DNA of 15,452 nt from Colimorpha sp045597945 (GTDB lineage Bacteria > Bacteroidota > Bacteroidia > Bacteroidales > P3): the NCBI GenBank assembly GCA_045597945.1, contig JAZLLD010000094.1, positions 1 through 15,452 of the forward strand. Reading direction: 5' to 3'. Numbering within the stretch: the first letter of the stretch is position 1; the number at the start of each line of letters is the position of its first letter. Both the position numbers and the translations under genes were made by a program. Below the pieces are notes generated by a model. It ran no database searches and was not told the origin of the DNA. It worked only from the letters and a program-made list of their open reading frames with translations. Of the stretch, positions 1-7,516 are shown piece after piece.

Positions 1-341
1 ACGCATTTTATATCAGCGCATCAGACATCGCTCTTCTGTACAAGAAGCGGTGGCAAGTAGAACTTTTCTTCAAATGGATCAAGCAGCACTTGTATATCAA
101 ATCCTTTTGGGGAACATCTGAAAACGCGGTCAGAATCCAAATCTATATAGCCATCTCCACCTATTGTCTGATTGCCATTGCTGAGCACGACATGCAGCTT
201 AACCGAAGTATGTATGATGTGCTGCGGGTTCTAAGGGGATCTCTTCTTGACAAATCGCCTATTCGAGAACTTTTCTCGGCCCCAGTTGCCGATATGGATA
301 AGTGTTCTAGCAACAATGGCCAACTAGAACTTGATTTTTAG
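1..341 (+). mobile_element. Right-hand part of an IS4-family insertion sequence
   Basis: The transposase fragment marks the 3' side of an insertion sequence that enters from the left edge. The outer boundary is not resolved: the terminal inverted repeat should lie within a few tens of bases after the stop codon at 341, but its partner is off-window so it cannot be matched. A small palindrome CACTAGTG at 346-353 lies just past the stop and may or may not be part of the end. Confidence 0.6.
3..341 (+). CDS. IS4-family transposase, C-terminal part (5' end outside window)
   Basis: The reading frame is open from the left edge and ends at TAG 339-341, so only about the last 112 residues are present. 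It carries the IS4-family Y-(2)-R-(3)-E-(6)-K signature exactly: Tyr in LLYKKRWQVELFFKWIK, Arg three residues later, Glu four after that and Lys seven after that. The Glu is the third acid of the DDE transposase triad. The downstream text (KSFWGTSENAVRIQIY, then a hydrophobic stretch and VLRVLRGSLLDKSPIRELF) resembles the usual C-terminus of Bacteroidales IS4 elements. The two catalytic Asp residues lie off-window, so whether the element is intact cannot be told. The TTG at 90 is internal to this frame and is not a start. The family call is secure; the specific IS name is not recognised. Confidence 0.9.
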   Translation, partial: AFYISASDIALLYKKRWQVELFFKWIKQHLYIKSFWGTSENAVRIQIYIAISTYCLIAIAEHDMQLNRSMYDVLRVLRGSLLDKSPIRELFSAPVADMDKCSSNNGQLELDF

Positions 342-430
342 TAGACACTAGTGGTTCAGAATGCGCAATTGGTGTTTCAGATTTTTATGCCCGTGGCGAT
401 ATATTGAGAACGCTAAAGTGGCGTTTGGAA

Positions 431-529
431 TAGAAAACAGTAAGCCCGTAGAAAACCCGTTGTAGCTCCGCCGTAGACCCGCTCCGTGGAACGTCCGTAA
501 AGCGATGTTTCACGGCAGGTTCGACGCAA
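431..529 (+). repeat. Interspersed repeat copy A with 11-bp CCCGTTGAAGG-like units
   Basis: Units of 11 bp run CCCGTAGAAAA (445-455), CCCGTTGTAGC (456-466), TCCGCCGTAGA (467-477) and a partial fourth from 478. They are followed by a short inverted repeat around 482-495 and a 21-base block (503-523) that is identical, on the opposite strand, to 15027-15047. The homology with copy C near the right end runs for at least about 100 bases; weaker similarity continues left to about 402. A third, shorter relative lies at 4504-4547. Function is unknown. Confidence 0.85.
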
Positions 530-624
530 ATAAGATGGCACGTCCGGAAGGTGAGAATTTCGCTCCGGACATTGCTAAAAAATGTTTTTTTTATCAATAA
601 TATTATTATATCAAAAAAAAATCT

Positions 625-632
625 TATCTTTG
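625..632 (+). promoter_or_regulatory. Probable -7 promoter element for ridA
   Basis: TATCTTTG fits the Bacteroidota primary-sigma -7 consensus TAnnTTTG exactly. It sits 48 bases before the ridA ATG, so transcription would start near 638-640 with an A-rich leader of about 40 bases. The upstream -33 TTG is not clearly present: TTA/TAT triplets occupy the expected position near 602-606. No Shine-Dalgarno motif precedes the ATG, as is normal in this phylum. Confidence 0.7.
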
Positions 633-680
633 CAAAATAAAAATATATTCAAAAATAATAATAAATAACGATATTTCAAT

Positions 681-1055
681 ATGAAGAAAGTTATCAACAC
701 CCCTAAAGCTCCCGCAGCTATCGGTCCTTACAGCCAGGCTATCCTTGCCGGCAACACCCTTTATATCTCTGGCCAGATTCCCGTGAATCCCGAGACCAAG
801 GCTATGCCTGAAGGCATCACTGCCCAGACCGAGCAGGTAATGCAGAACATCAAGGCCATCCTCGATGAGGCTGGTTTCACCTTCCAGGATGTGGTGAAGA
901 GCACTTGCCTCTTGGCCGACATGGAGTATTTCAAACCCATGAACGAGGTTTACGCTAAGTACTACAGCACCGACTGCCCCGCTCGCGCAGCTTTCGCCGT
1001 TAAGGGCCTTCCCCTGGGCGCACTGGTCGAGATTGAGACTATCGCAGTGAAATAA
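681..1055 (+). CDS. ridA: RidA family reactive enamine/imine deaminase
   Basis: A 124-residue protein, the usual length for the RidA (YjgF/YER057c/UK114) family. These small cytosolic trimers hydrolyse reactive enamine/imine intermediates such as 2-aminoacrylate, made by pyridoxal-phosphate-dependent serine/threonine dehydratases, to 2-ketoacids and ammonia. Visible family features are GPYSQA at residues 15-20 with the conserved Tyr17, the CPARAAFAV block with Arg102, which corresponds to the essential substrate-binding Arg105 of E. coli RidA, and Glu118 in VEIE. The active-site set therefore looks intact, which supports true deaminase activity and not merely family membership. The ATG at 681 is preceded by an A/T-rich leader and a good promoter. 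It shares strand with the dehydrogenase/ETF genes, but the 123-base gap means joint transcription is only possible, not shown. Confidence 0.95.
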   Translation: MKKVINTPKAPAAIGPYSQAILAGNTLYISGQIPVNPETKAMPEGITAQTEQVMQNIKAILDEAGFTFQDVVKSTCLLADMEYFKPMNEVYAKYYSTDCPARAAFAVKGLPLGALVEIETIAVK

Positions 1056-1123
1056 TTGTTGAATTGATTTTTTTGTTGAATTGTTGGACTGATGGGCGGA
1101 AGCCAAAAGTCAGATCTGCGATC

Positions 1124-1153
1124 CAGCAAACCTCAAATCAGCAAACCCTAAAT
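1124..1153 (+). repeat. Two tandem 15-bp repeats upstream of the acyl-CoA dehydrogenase
   Basis: CAGCAAACCTCAAAT (1124-1138) is followed directly by CAGCAAACCCTAAAT (1139-1153), two mismatches in 15. In the same gap TTGTTGAATTG occurs at 1056-1066 and again at 1073-1083, overlapping a further TTGTTGGA at 1081-1088. No promoter of the TAnnTTTG type was found in this gap. Confidence 0.75.
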
Positions 1154-1178
1154 CAAAAAAACAACAAATATATATATT

Positions 1179-2318
<1,140 letters not shown>

Positions 2319-2320
2319 AA

Positions 2321-2364
2321 TCTAGAACTTCTAGAACTTCTAGGACTTCTAGAATTTCTAGAGA
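2321..2364 (+). repeat. 9-bp tandem array TCTAGAACT between the dehydrogenase gene and etfB
   Basis: Five units with a strict 9-base period: TCTAGAACT (2321-2329), TCTAGAACT (2330-2338), TCTAGGACT (2339-2347), TCTAGAATT (2348-2356) and TCTAGAGA (2357-2364). The array fills most of the 63-base gap and stops 17 bases before the etfB ATG. Each unit begins with TCTAG, so in RNA the units could pair with each other. Role unknown. Confidence 0.9.
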
Positions 2365-2381
2365 AAAATCAAACAGAAAAC

Positions 2382-3167
2382 ATGAAAATTGTAGTTTGCA
2401 TAAAGCAAGTGCCGGACACCACCGAGGTGAAAATTAATCCGCAGACCGGCACACTTATCCGTGAGGGCGTTCCCAGCATTATGAACCCCGACGATAAGGG
2501 CGGTTTGGAGTTTGCTCTCCAGCTGAAAGATAAATACGGCGCACACGTCACCGTCATCACCATGGGCCTTCCCCAGGCCGAGGCTATCCTCCGCGAAGCT
2601 CTGGCTATGGGTGTTGACCGCGCTATCCTCCTCACCGACCGCAAGCTCGGTGGTGCCGATACCCTGGCAACTTCCAGCGCTATCGCTGGCGCTCTCCGCA
2701 CCATGGAATACGACCTCATCATCACCGGCCGCCAGGCTATCGATGGCGACACCGCACAGGTTGGTCCTCAGATTGCTGAGCACCTCGACCTCCCCCAGGT
2801 TTCCTACATGGAAGACCTCCAGTACGATGAGGCTACCAAGACCTTCACCATCCGCAAGCAGATGGAAGACGGCTACCAGATTCTCGAAATGCAGGCTCCC
2901 TGCGTCGTCACCGCTCTGGCAAGCGCAGTTCAGCCCCGCTATATGACTGTCAACGGCATCGTTACCGCTTTCGACAAGGAAGTCGAAGTCTGGGGTGCTG
3001 ACCGCATCAACGTTCCTGAGGACCGCATCGGTAAGGCAGGTTCCCCCACCTCCGTGTTCAAGTCCTTCCCCAAGCAGCTCAAGCCTGCTGGCCAGACCTT
3101 CGAGGTTACCCCCGAAGAGGCTGTGGAACTCATCATCAATAAACTGAAAGAAAAACATATTATCTAA
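2382..3167 (+). CDS. etfB: Electron transfer flavoprotein, beta subunit
   Basis: A 261-residue protein of normal EtfB length. The start MKIVVCIKQVPDTTEVKI is the standard family N-terminus and is reached by the ATG at 2382. The family motif GRQAIDGDTAQVGPQ is at residues 116-130; this DGDTAQVGP form is the one I know from anaerobic, bifurcating ETFs such as clostridial and Acidaminococcus proteins, while mitochondrial-type ETFs have a different DDD-like stretch. That assignment is from memory of the families, not from an alignment. With EtfA it would carry two flavins and pass electrons between NADH, ferredoxin or flavodoxin and the neighbouring acyl-CoA dehydrogenase. It ends five bases before etfA, so the two are translated from one message. 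Confidence 0.95.
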   Translation: MKIVVCIKQVPDTTEVKINPQTGTLIREGVPSIMNPDDKGGLEFALQLKDKYGAHVTVITMGLPQAEAILREALAMGVDRAILLTDRKLGGADTLATSSAIAGALRTMEYDLIITGRQAIDGDTAQVGPQIAEHLDLPQVSYMEDLQYDEATKTFTIRKQMEDGYQILEMQAPCVVTALASAVQPRYMTVNGIVTAFDKEVEVWGADRINVPEDRIGKAGSPTSVFKSFPKQLKPAGQTFEVTPEEAVELIINKLKEKHII

Positions 3168-3172
3168 TAGCC

Positions 3173-4183
3173 ATGAATTTAGCAGATTATAAAGACGTTT
3201 ACGTATTTGCCGAACAGCGCGACGGCAAGATCCAGAATGTAGCTCTTGAGCTGTTAGGTAAAGCCCGCGAGCTGGCTGACGCTAACAACGAAAAGGTTGT
3301 TGCTATGCTTCTCGGCAAGAACATCAAGGACCAGGCTCAGACTCTCATCGCCCACGGTGCCGACAAGGTTATCGTTTGCGACCACGACTTGCTGGCCACC
3401 TATCTCACCGAACCCTACACCGAGGCTATCACCCAGATTATCGCTGAGAACAAGCCCAGCATCATGCTTATCGGTGCTACCACCATCGGCCGCGACCTCG
3501 GCCCCCGCGTTTCCGCTCGCAACGTCACCGGCCTTACCGCTGACGCTACCAAGCTGGAAATCAGTGACGACGAGGCTCACGAGTTCCGTATGACCCGCCC
3601 CGCTTTCGGCGGCAACCTGATGGCCACCATCCTCTGCAAGAACAATCGCCCCCAGATGTCTACCGTACGGCCCGGCGTTATGCAGAAACTGGCTGCCGAT
3701 GCTAACCGCAAAGGCGAGGTTGTTGAGTGCAACGTGAAGTTCGACGAGAAGAAAATCGCTCGCGTAAAGGTTGTTAAGACCGTTAAGGAAGAAAAAGTTA
3801 TCGCTGACATCAGCCAGGCTAAGGTTCTTGTTTCCGGTGGCCGTGGTGTTGCTAACAAGGAAGGTTTCGACAAACTCGAAGCTCTTGCCAAGGAACTCGG
3901 TGGCGAAGTTTCCAGCAGCCGTGCAATGGTTGACGCTGGCGTCATGGACGCTAGCCACCAGGTTGGTCAGACTGGTAAGACCGTCCGCCCCGCCCTCTAT
4001 ATGGCATGCGGTATCAGCGGTGCCATCCAGCACCTCGCCGGCATGGAGGAGAGCGACCTTATCATTGCCATCAACAAAGATAAGTTTGCCCCCATCTTCA
4101 ATGTGGCAGACCTCGGCATCGTAGGCGACCTCCACAAGATCGTTCCCATGCTCACCGAGCGCCTCAAAAACATGCAGAAATAA
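3173..4183 (+). CDS. etfA: Electron transfer flavoprotein, alpha subunit
   Basis: A 336-residue protein of normal EtfA length. The N-terminal Rossmann-like domain includes TTIGRDLGPRVSAR at residues 103-116. The C-terminal FAD-binding domain has VSGGRGV (220-226), the conserved Ser-Arg pair 249-250 (SSSRAMVDAG), VGQTGKTVRP (264-273) and CGISGAIQHLAGM (279-291), followed by NKDKFAPIF. All flavin-binding blocks are present. It is the last gene of the dehydrogenase-etfB-etfA group: 27 bases after the stop begins a strong terminator hairpin. No NADH/ferredoxin oxidoreductase, crotonase, hydroxyacyl-CoA dehydrogenase or thiolase gene lies in the window, so the rest of a butyrate pathway, if present, is elsewhere. 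Confidence 0.95.
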   Translation: MNLADYKDVYVFAEQRDGKIQNVALELLGKARELADANNEKVVAMLLGKNIKDQAQTLIAHGADKVIVCDHDLLATYLTEPYTEAITQIIAENKPSIMLIGATTIGRDLGPRVSARNVTGLTADATKLEISDDEAHEFRMTRPAFGGNLMATILCKNNRPQMSTVRPGVMQKLAADANRKGEVVECNVKFDEKKIARVKVVKTVKEEKVIADISQAKVLVSGGRGVANKEGFDKLEALAKELGGEVSSSRAMVDAGVMDASHQVGQTGKTVRPALYMACGISGAIQHLAGMEESDLIIAINKDKFAPIFNVADLGIVGDLHKIVPMLTERLKNMQK

Positions 4184-4210
4184 TTTGTAAATATAGATTA
4201 TTTCATTATA

Positions 4211-4248
4211 ATATCCCCGACCGCAAGGCCGGGGATATTATCTTTTTT
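4211..4248 (+). terminator. Intrinsic terminator of the etfBA operon
   Basis: A 12-base-pair stem with one A/C mismatch (4211-4222 with 4227-4238), tetraloop GCAA (4223-4226), and a T-rich tail TATCTTTTTT at 4239-4248. The GC core CCCCG/CGGGG and the T tract make a textbook rho-independent terminator. Confidence 0.92.
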
Positions 4249-4503
4249 AACAGTAATTGGTTGATTTTCTCGGAATTGTTGTTAAAGTGCAATCGAATAT
4301 CTATATTCCGTCATGCAACAATGTATGTTCTCAAACTGTTATAATGTAAACCAACTAGCTTTGGGTGTGCGGTGAAATGATCTTCAATACACACAGCTGG
4401 CTGAGATTAGATTGCACAGCGACAACCTATCGGCTAAACTAATTTTCCGCAAAGTGTGTAGTCAAATAGTCTTCTGCGTGGCAAAATGTGGCTTCATCTC
4501 ACT

Positions 4504-4547
4504 CCCGTTGAAGGCCCGTTGAAGACCCGTTCTAGACCCGTCCATAG
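4504..4547 (+). repeat. Interspersed repeat copy B: four 11-bp units only
   Basis: CCCGTTGAAGG (4504-4514), CCCGTTGAAGA (4515-4525), CCCGTTCTAGA (4526-4536) and CCCGTCCATAG (4537-4547). These match the array part of copies A and C, but the 21-base block and inverted repeat that flank the array in those copies are absent here. Same orientation as copy A. Confidence 0.85.
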
Positions 4548-4613
4548 GAGCGGAGGCATAGTGGAGTCTCTTGGGTGGTGCTAAAGTCGGATTTGAGAGT
4601 GCCGTGAGAACAT

Positions 4614-4892
4614 AAAATGTAAAATGTCTTTAGCTTGGTTCAGGGGCTTTGGAAATAGGGATACCTTAAAATTGATTTTACATTTTACATTTGATGCAAA
4701 TCGCCTAGTAATCAACTGCTTTGATGTCGATTTTGTGAAATTATACATGTAAAATCCATTTTACATTTTTGCCGTATTTCGGCTTGATATCCAGAAATGT
4801 AAATTTTACAAATTAAATGTAAATTTTACATTTTAGCATTCGTATCATGTTGAATACAAGTAGAATAGTTGTGATTGTAAAATGTAAAATCC
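4614..4892. repeat. Cluster of ATTTTACAT / ATGTAAAAT palindromic motifs
   Basis: The octamer-like motif ATGTAAAA or its complement recurs at least ten times in 280 bases: 4614-4628, 4674-4692, 4747-4766, 4795-4833 and 4874-4892. Two sites form perfect palindromes: ATGTAAAAT-CC-ATTTTACAT at 4747-4766, and AAATGTAAA-T-TTTACATTT at 4815-4833. The motifs are separated by unrelated sequence of 20 to 60 bases. Function unknown. Confidence 0.85.
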
Positions 4893-4927
4893 AAAAATAG
4901 AATCGCACTCAGTTCCGTTGGAAAACA

Positions 4928-4957
4928 AAAATCCCCGGTTTTCGGACCGGGGATTTT
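4928..4957 (-). terminator. Intrinsic terminator of the lipoprotein genes (likely works in both directions)
   Basis: A perfect 12-base-pair stem (4928-4939 with 4946-4957, core ATCCCCGGT) with a 6-base loop. Read on the minus strand it follows the stop of the 5812-4988 gene by 30 bases and leads into TTTTTGTTTT, a good T tract. The A-rich left arm also gives a weaker T-rich right side on the plus strand, so it may also stop any leftward/rightward read-through. Confidence 0.9.
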
Positions 4958-4987
4958 GTATCAGAGATTTTTGTTCAAAGGAATTCT

Positions 4988-5812
4988 TCACCATTCTAGG
5001 GGGATTAGTGTGGAGTCGAAACATTTGCCGTTGTATTCTAAGGCAATTTTCCAATGGTCGGTCTCGCCATGAAGAATGATGGAATACCTTTCGGTTGAGT
5101 TGGAGAATTGTAGCGTGCCTTTGGTGACAGGATAGGAGACAATGCCGGGGCAGGTGCCAGGAATACCTTTTTCGTAGTAAACCTGAATCTCGCCATTGTT
5201 GGCCAACTCATAGGAGCCACTATGTGGGTTTCCAATAATTCTTATTCTTCCCAGACTATATGAGTCAATGTTTTGTGCATCAATTAACTCATAGTAGCCT
5301 CCGACTAGAGTTCCGCGATAGCTGAGCTGAGATATGGCGATTGTGTCAAAATCTTTGGCCAGGTATCCGCATCCAGTCTTTTGGTTCAAATCAAGTATGC
5401 TGCCGCGATAGCTGAGCTGAATCTTCAATGATGTGTCTTGGACCGAAATGCCATCAACATGGATTTCGTATTCGCCAGCTATTTGTCTGGTTGTGACAAT
5501 GTAGTTGAATAGCAGCGAGTCTCCGCAATAATAGACATGACATGGGTTTGTGCCGTCTATGTTTTCAAGTGTTGCGGTGCTTCCAAGGCTGTCTTCAATT
5601 GCGTCTACTGCTACCAAGAGATTGTCGTTTACATAGAAGTAATAGCGGGCCTCATAGCGTTGAAACCGAATGACATCGCTGAGATAGACAGTGTCGCTGC
5701 CGATGATGCAGTGGTGCATGGGCAGATTGTCGATAGGGCGAATGTCATCCTCTCGAGCGCATCCTACCAGGATGAGAATCAGTGCGGAAAGAATAAACTG
5801 GAGTTTACGCAT
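4988..5812 (-). CDS. Predicted surface lipoprotein, function unknown
   Basis: A 274-residue protein with a lipoprotein signal peptide: hydrophobic stretch LQFILSALILILVG and lipobox LVGC with Cys18. The residues right after it (AREDD) are acidic and resemble the lipoprotein export signal that sends Bacteroidota lipoproteins to the cell surface. The rest is rich in Tyr, Ile, Ser and Asp with alternating patterns typical of beta-strands. The hexapeptide QLSYRG occurs at residues 132-137 and 162-167 and is encoded by the same 18 bases both times, 90 bases apart, suggesting a recent internal copying event. I recognise no catalytic motif or named domain. It lies six bases after the 6574-5819 lipoprotein gene, so the two are almost certainly co-transcribed, and it ends at a strong terminator. 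Confidence 0.85.
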   Translation of the reverse strand: MRKLQFILSALILILVGCAREDDIRPIDNLPMHHCIIGSDTVYLSDVIRFQRYEARYYFYVNDNLLVAVDAIEDSLGSTATLENIDGTNPCHVYYCGDSLLFNYIVTTRQIAGEYEIHVDGISVQDTSLKIQLSYRGSILDLNQKTGCGYLAKDFDTIAISQLSYRGTLVGGYYELIDAQNIDSYSLGRIRIIGNPHSGSYELANNGEIQVYYEKGIPGTCPGIVSYPVTKGTLQFSNSTERYSIILHGETDHWKIALEYNGKCFDSTLIPLEW

Positions 5813-5818
5813 TGATGA

Positions 5819-6574
5819 TTATTTGCGTTTCTTGGATGCGGTGGTGGAGAAGGACACCATACTCATTTCGCCCCACTGGCCATCGGCGTTCTTGCCAATG
5901 CCGGCAAAGTAATACTCGGTGTTGGGGGTGAGGTCAAACCAGGTCCATGTGTCGACTGAGTAGTGCTCGTAGTAGTCGGACTTGAGGAGGGCGATGGTGG
6001 AGTCGTGGCCGATTTCCTCGTAGTAAGCCTTGCTGATGATAAAGTCTTTAAACAGAGCGGTCTCGGCATTGGGGGTAGCTATGGTAGTTACAGTGGAGCT
6101 GGTAATGTCCTTTACCTCCAGCGAGATGCTGCTGGTTCCATGACCGCCAAGGGTTTGAGTGACGACGGTGTCGGTGATGAGGGTGTCGTGGGTGGCGAAA
6201 TGGGCCAATACGAAGATGACGTAGTTGGTGTTGGGGATCATCTCATCCCAGGTATAGGTGGTGTCACCGATGCAGAGCAGCCCCCAAGCCTCGGTGGCCT
6301 GTTCCCAAGAGGTGAATCCAAACATGGGGAAGAACATCTCTTGCGACTCGGGTTCGCAGCAGAGAATGCGATAGCTGGTGCATGAGTCTACTTTGTCGAA
6401 GGTGCAAGTGATGGTCTCGGGGGTAACAGCGTCGAGATGAATCTGGACAGCATCGGTGTTGGCGGGACGCTCGGGTACATCGGGTACGACGGGTTGTGTG
6501 TTGTCGTCTTTTCCACAGGCTGCAACGGCAAAGAGGGCAGCCATCATCATAAGGGTTCTAAAGATGTGTTTCAT
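5819..6574 (-). CDS. Predicted surface lipoprotein with two fibronectin-type-III-like domains
   Basis: A 251-residue lipoprotein: signal peptide MKHIFRTLMMMAALFAVAAC with Cys20, followed by GKDDN, a Lys-Asp-Asp arrangement like the Bacteroidota surface-export signal. A Pro-rich linker (residues 28-40) leads to two repeats of fibronectin-III character, about 42-141 and 149-246. Both contain the typical PNT-x-Y element: IPNTNYVIFVLA near 113-124 and LTPNTEYYFAGIG near 215-227. Such domains in this phylum are usually binding or spacer modules on surface proteins. No enzyme domain is visible. No TAnnTTTG promoter was found in the 72 bases before it, so it may be transcribed from the miaA side. 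Upstream partner in a two-gene lipoprotein pair. Confidence 0.87.
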   Translation of the reverse strand: MKHIFRTLMMMAALFAVAACGKDDNTQPVVPDVPERPANTDAVQIHLDAVTPETITCTFDKVDSCTSYRILCCEPESQEMFFPMFGFTSWEQATEAWGLLCIGDTTYTWDEMIPNTNYVIFVLAHFATHDTLITDTVVTQTLGGHGTSSISLEVKDITSSTVTTIATPNAETALFKDFIISKAYYEEIGHDSTIALLKSDYYEHYSVDTWTWFDLTPNTEYYFAGIGKNADGQWGEMSMVSFSTTASKKRK

Positions 6575-6646
6575 AATGTTGGGTTATTAATAATGTATTA
6601 TTCTATATTATATATTTTCATTCGTTCCGGTTTCAGGAAATGGATA

Positions 6647-7516
6647 TCACATTTCTTTCTGCATACGTTTGAGCCAGGTGAGTTGCTTTTTCGCATAGTG
6701 CCATGTGTTGAGTTTGATGGCCGAGGCCACTTCGGTCTGCTGCACGGGGGTGAGGTGAAAAGGTGTGTCGGATGTATCCCACAGGTTGAAGAACTCTTTG
6801 TAGCCCACGGTGTTGAGTGTGTTGAGATGGCGAAGGTGGAACATGGAGCGGGCTTCGGCCTCCAGTCCCTGGGCCATCATCATATCCACACGCATGTCAA
6901 TGCGTTGACGTAGTTCGGTGCGGTCACGTTCTATCACGATGGTCTCAATATCAAAAGGTCGTGGACGCAATGGCTGGTTGATTAGTTGGCTGTAGGGTTT
7001 GCCAGCTGTGATGCACACCTCCAAGGCCCGCTGAATTCTGACTCCATTGGCCAGGTCTACCTGTGCGTAGTAATCTGGATCTAAGAGTTTAAGCATCGAA
7101 CGCAGACTTTCCACTCCTTCGTCTTTCAGTTTTTGTTGAAGTTCCTCTCGGAGGTCGGGAGCAGGGTCGGGGAGGACTGCCATCCCTTGTCGTAATGCGT
7201 CAATATACAATCCGCTGCCTCCTACAGCGATAGCTACTTCATGATTATCAAAAATATTCTCAAGGCAGGCCATCGCCTCTTGTTCGTATTCAAACACGTT
7301 GAACGGATTCTCTACAGACCTACAAGCGATAAAGTGATGCTTGGCTGCGGCAAGTTCTTCTTCAGAAGGCCTTGCCACACCGATGTTCAGCTCGCTATAG
7401 AATTGCCTTGAATCGCACGATACAATTTCAGTGCCAAGCTCTTGAGCTAGCTCTATTGCTCGGGCAGTTTTTCCCGAGGCGGTAGGTCCGAGTATGAATA
7501 TTAGTTTATTTTTCAA
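6647..7516 (-). CDS. miaA: tRNA dimethylallyltransferase
   Basis: A 289-residue enzyme that transfers a dimethylallyl group to A37 of tRNAs reading codons that begin with U; slightly shorter than the usual 300-315. Visible motifs are the P-loop GPTASGKT (10-17), CDSRQFY (34-40, with the conserved Asp), the GGSGLYIDAL block (99-108), RALEV (163-167), VGYKE (237-241) and the C-terminal WHYAKKQLTW (272-281). The start is TTG at 7516: an in-frame stop lies four codons upstream and there is no ATG before the P-loop, so TTG is the only sensible start. The first 11 bases overlap the end of the nucleotidyltransferase gene, which suggests coupled translation. It follows another tRNA-processing enzyme, a sensible functional pairing. 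Confidence 0.95.
   Translation of the reverse strand: MKNKLIFILGPTASGKTARAIELAQELGTEIVSCDSRQFYSELNIGVARPSEEELAAAKHHFIACRSVENPFNVFEYEQEAMACLENIFDNHEVAIAVGGSGLYIDALRQGMAVLPDPAPDLREELQQKLKDEGVESLRSMLKLLDPDYYAQVDLANGVRIQRALEVCITAGKPYSQLINQPLRPRPFDIETIVIERDRTELRQRIDMRVDMMMAQGLEAEARSMFHLRHLNTLNTVGYKEFFNLWDTSDTPFHLTPVQQTEVASAIKLNTWHYAKKQLTWLKRMQKEM

Larger units (their letters stand above)
342..680. other. Gap between the IS element and ridA
   Basis: This 339-base gap has no convincing gene. It holds the unresolved outer end of the IS element, copy A of an interspersed repeat built on an 11-bp unit (about 431-529), an A+T-rich stretch from about 575, and the ridA promoter. A minus-strand open frame at 597-385 comes from the repeat and is not judged to be a gene. 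Confidence 0.7.
4249..4927. other. Long convergent intergenic region
   Basis: About 680 bases between two facing terminators with no convincing gene on either strand; all open frames are short and lack family-like composition. It contains an 11-bp tandem array (4504-4547) related to the interspersed repeat, and a cluster of ATTTTACAT/ATGTAAAAT palindromes (4614-4892). I see no tRNA or other RNA gene in it. Confidence 0.7.

Noticed and set aside
385..597. Minus-strand 70-residue open frame sharing a peptide (PAVKHR...GLTVF) with the plus-strand frame at 15004-15195
   Set aside because: The resemblance comes from the interspersed repeat. Differences between the two copies are mostly amino-acid-changing, the starts are not convincing, and the 11-bp period does not respect codons.
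624..1106. 160-residue minus-strand open frame opposite ridA
   Set aside because: Fully antisense to a clear ridA gene and its promoter; composition looks like a shadow.
4249..4500. Possible tRNA or small RNA in the left part of the convergent gap
   Set aside because: No cloverleaf, T-arm consensus or terminator-promoter pair could be found by eye.
4504..4547. CRISPR-like array
   Set aside because: Units are 11 bp with no spacers; CRISPR repeats are longer and are separated by unique spacers. The same applies to the 8- and 9-bp arrays. No cas genes are present.
4845..5054. 69-residue minus-strand open frame before and over the 3' end of the lipoprotein gene
   Set aside because: It runs through the terminator hairpin and overlaps the lipoprotein gene in another frame.
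5537..6385. Plus-strand open frames opposite the two lipoprotein genes (5537-5815, 5691-5912, 5963-6385)
   Set aside because: Antisense shadows of genes with clear lipoprotein signals; no supporting features.
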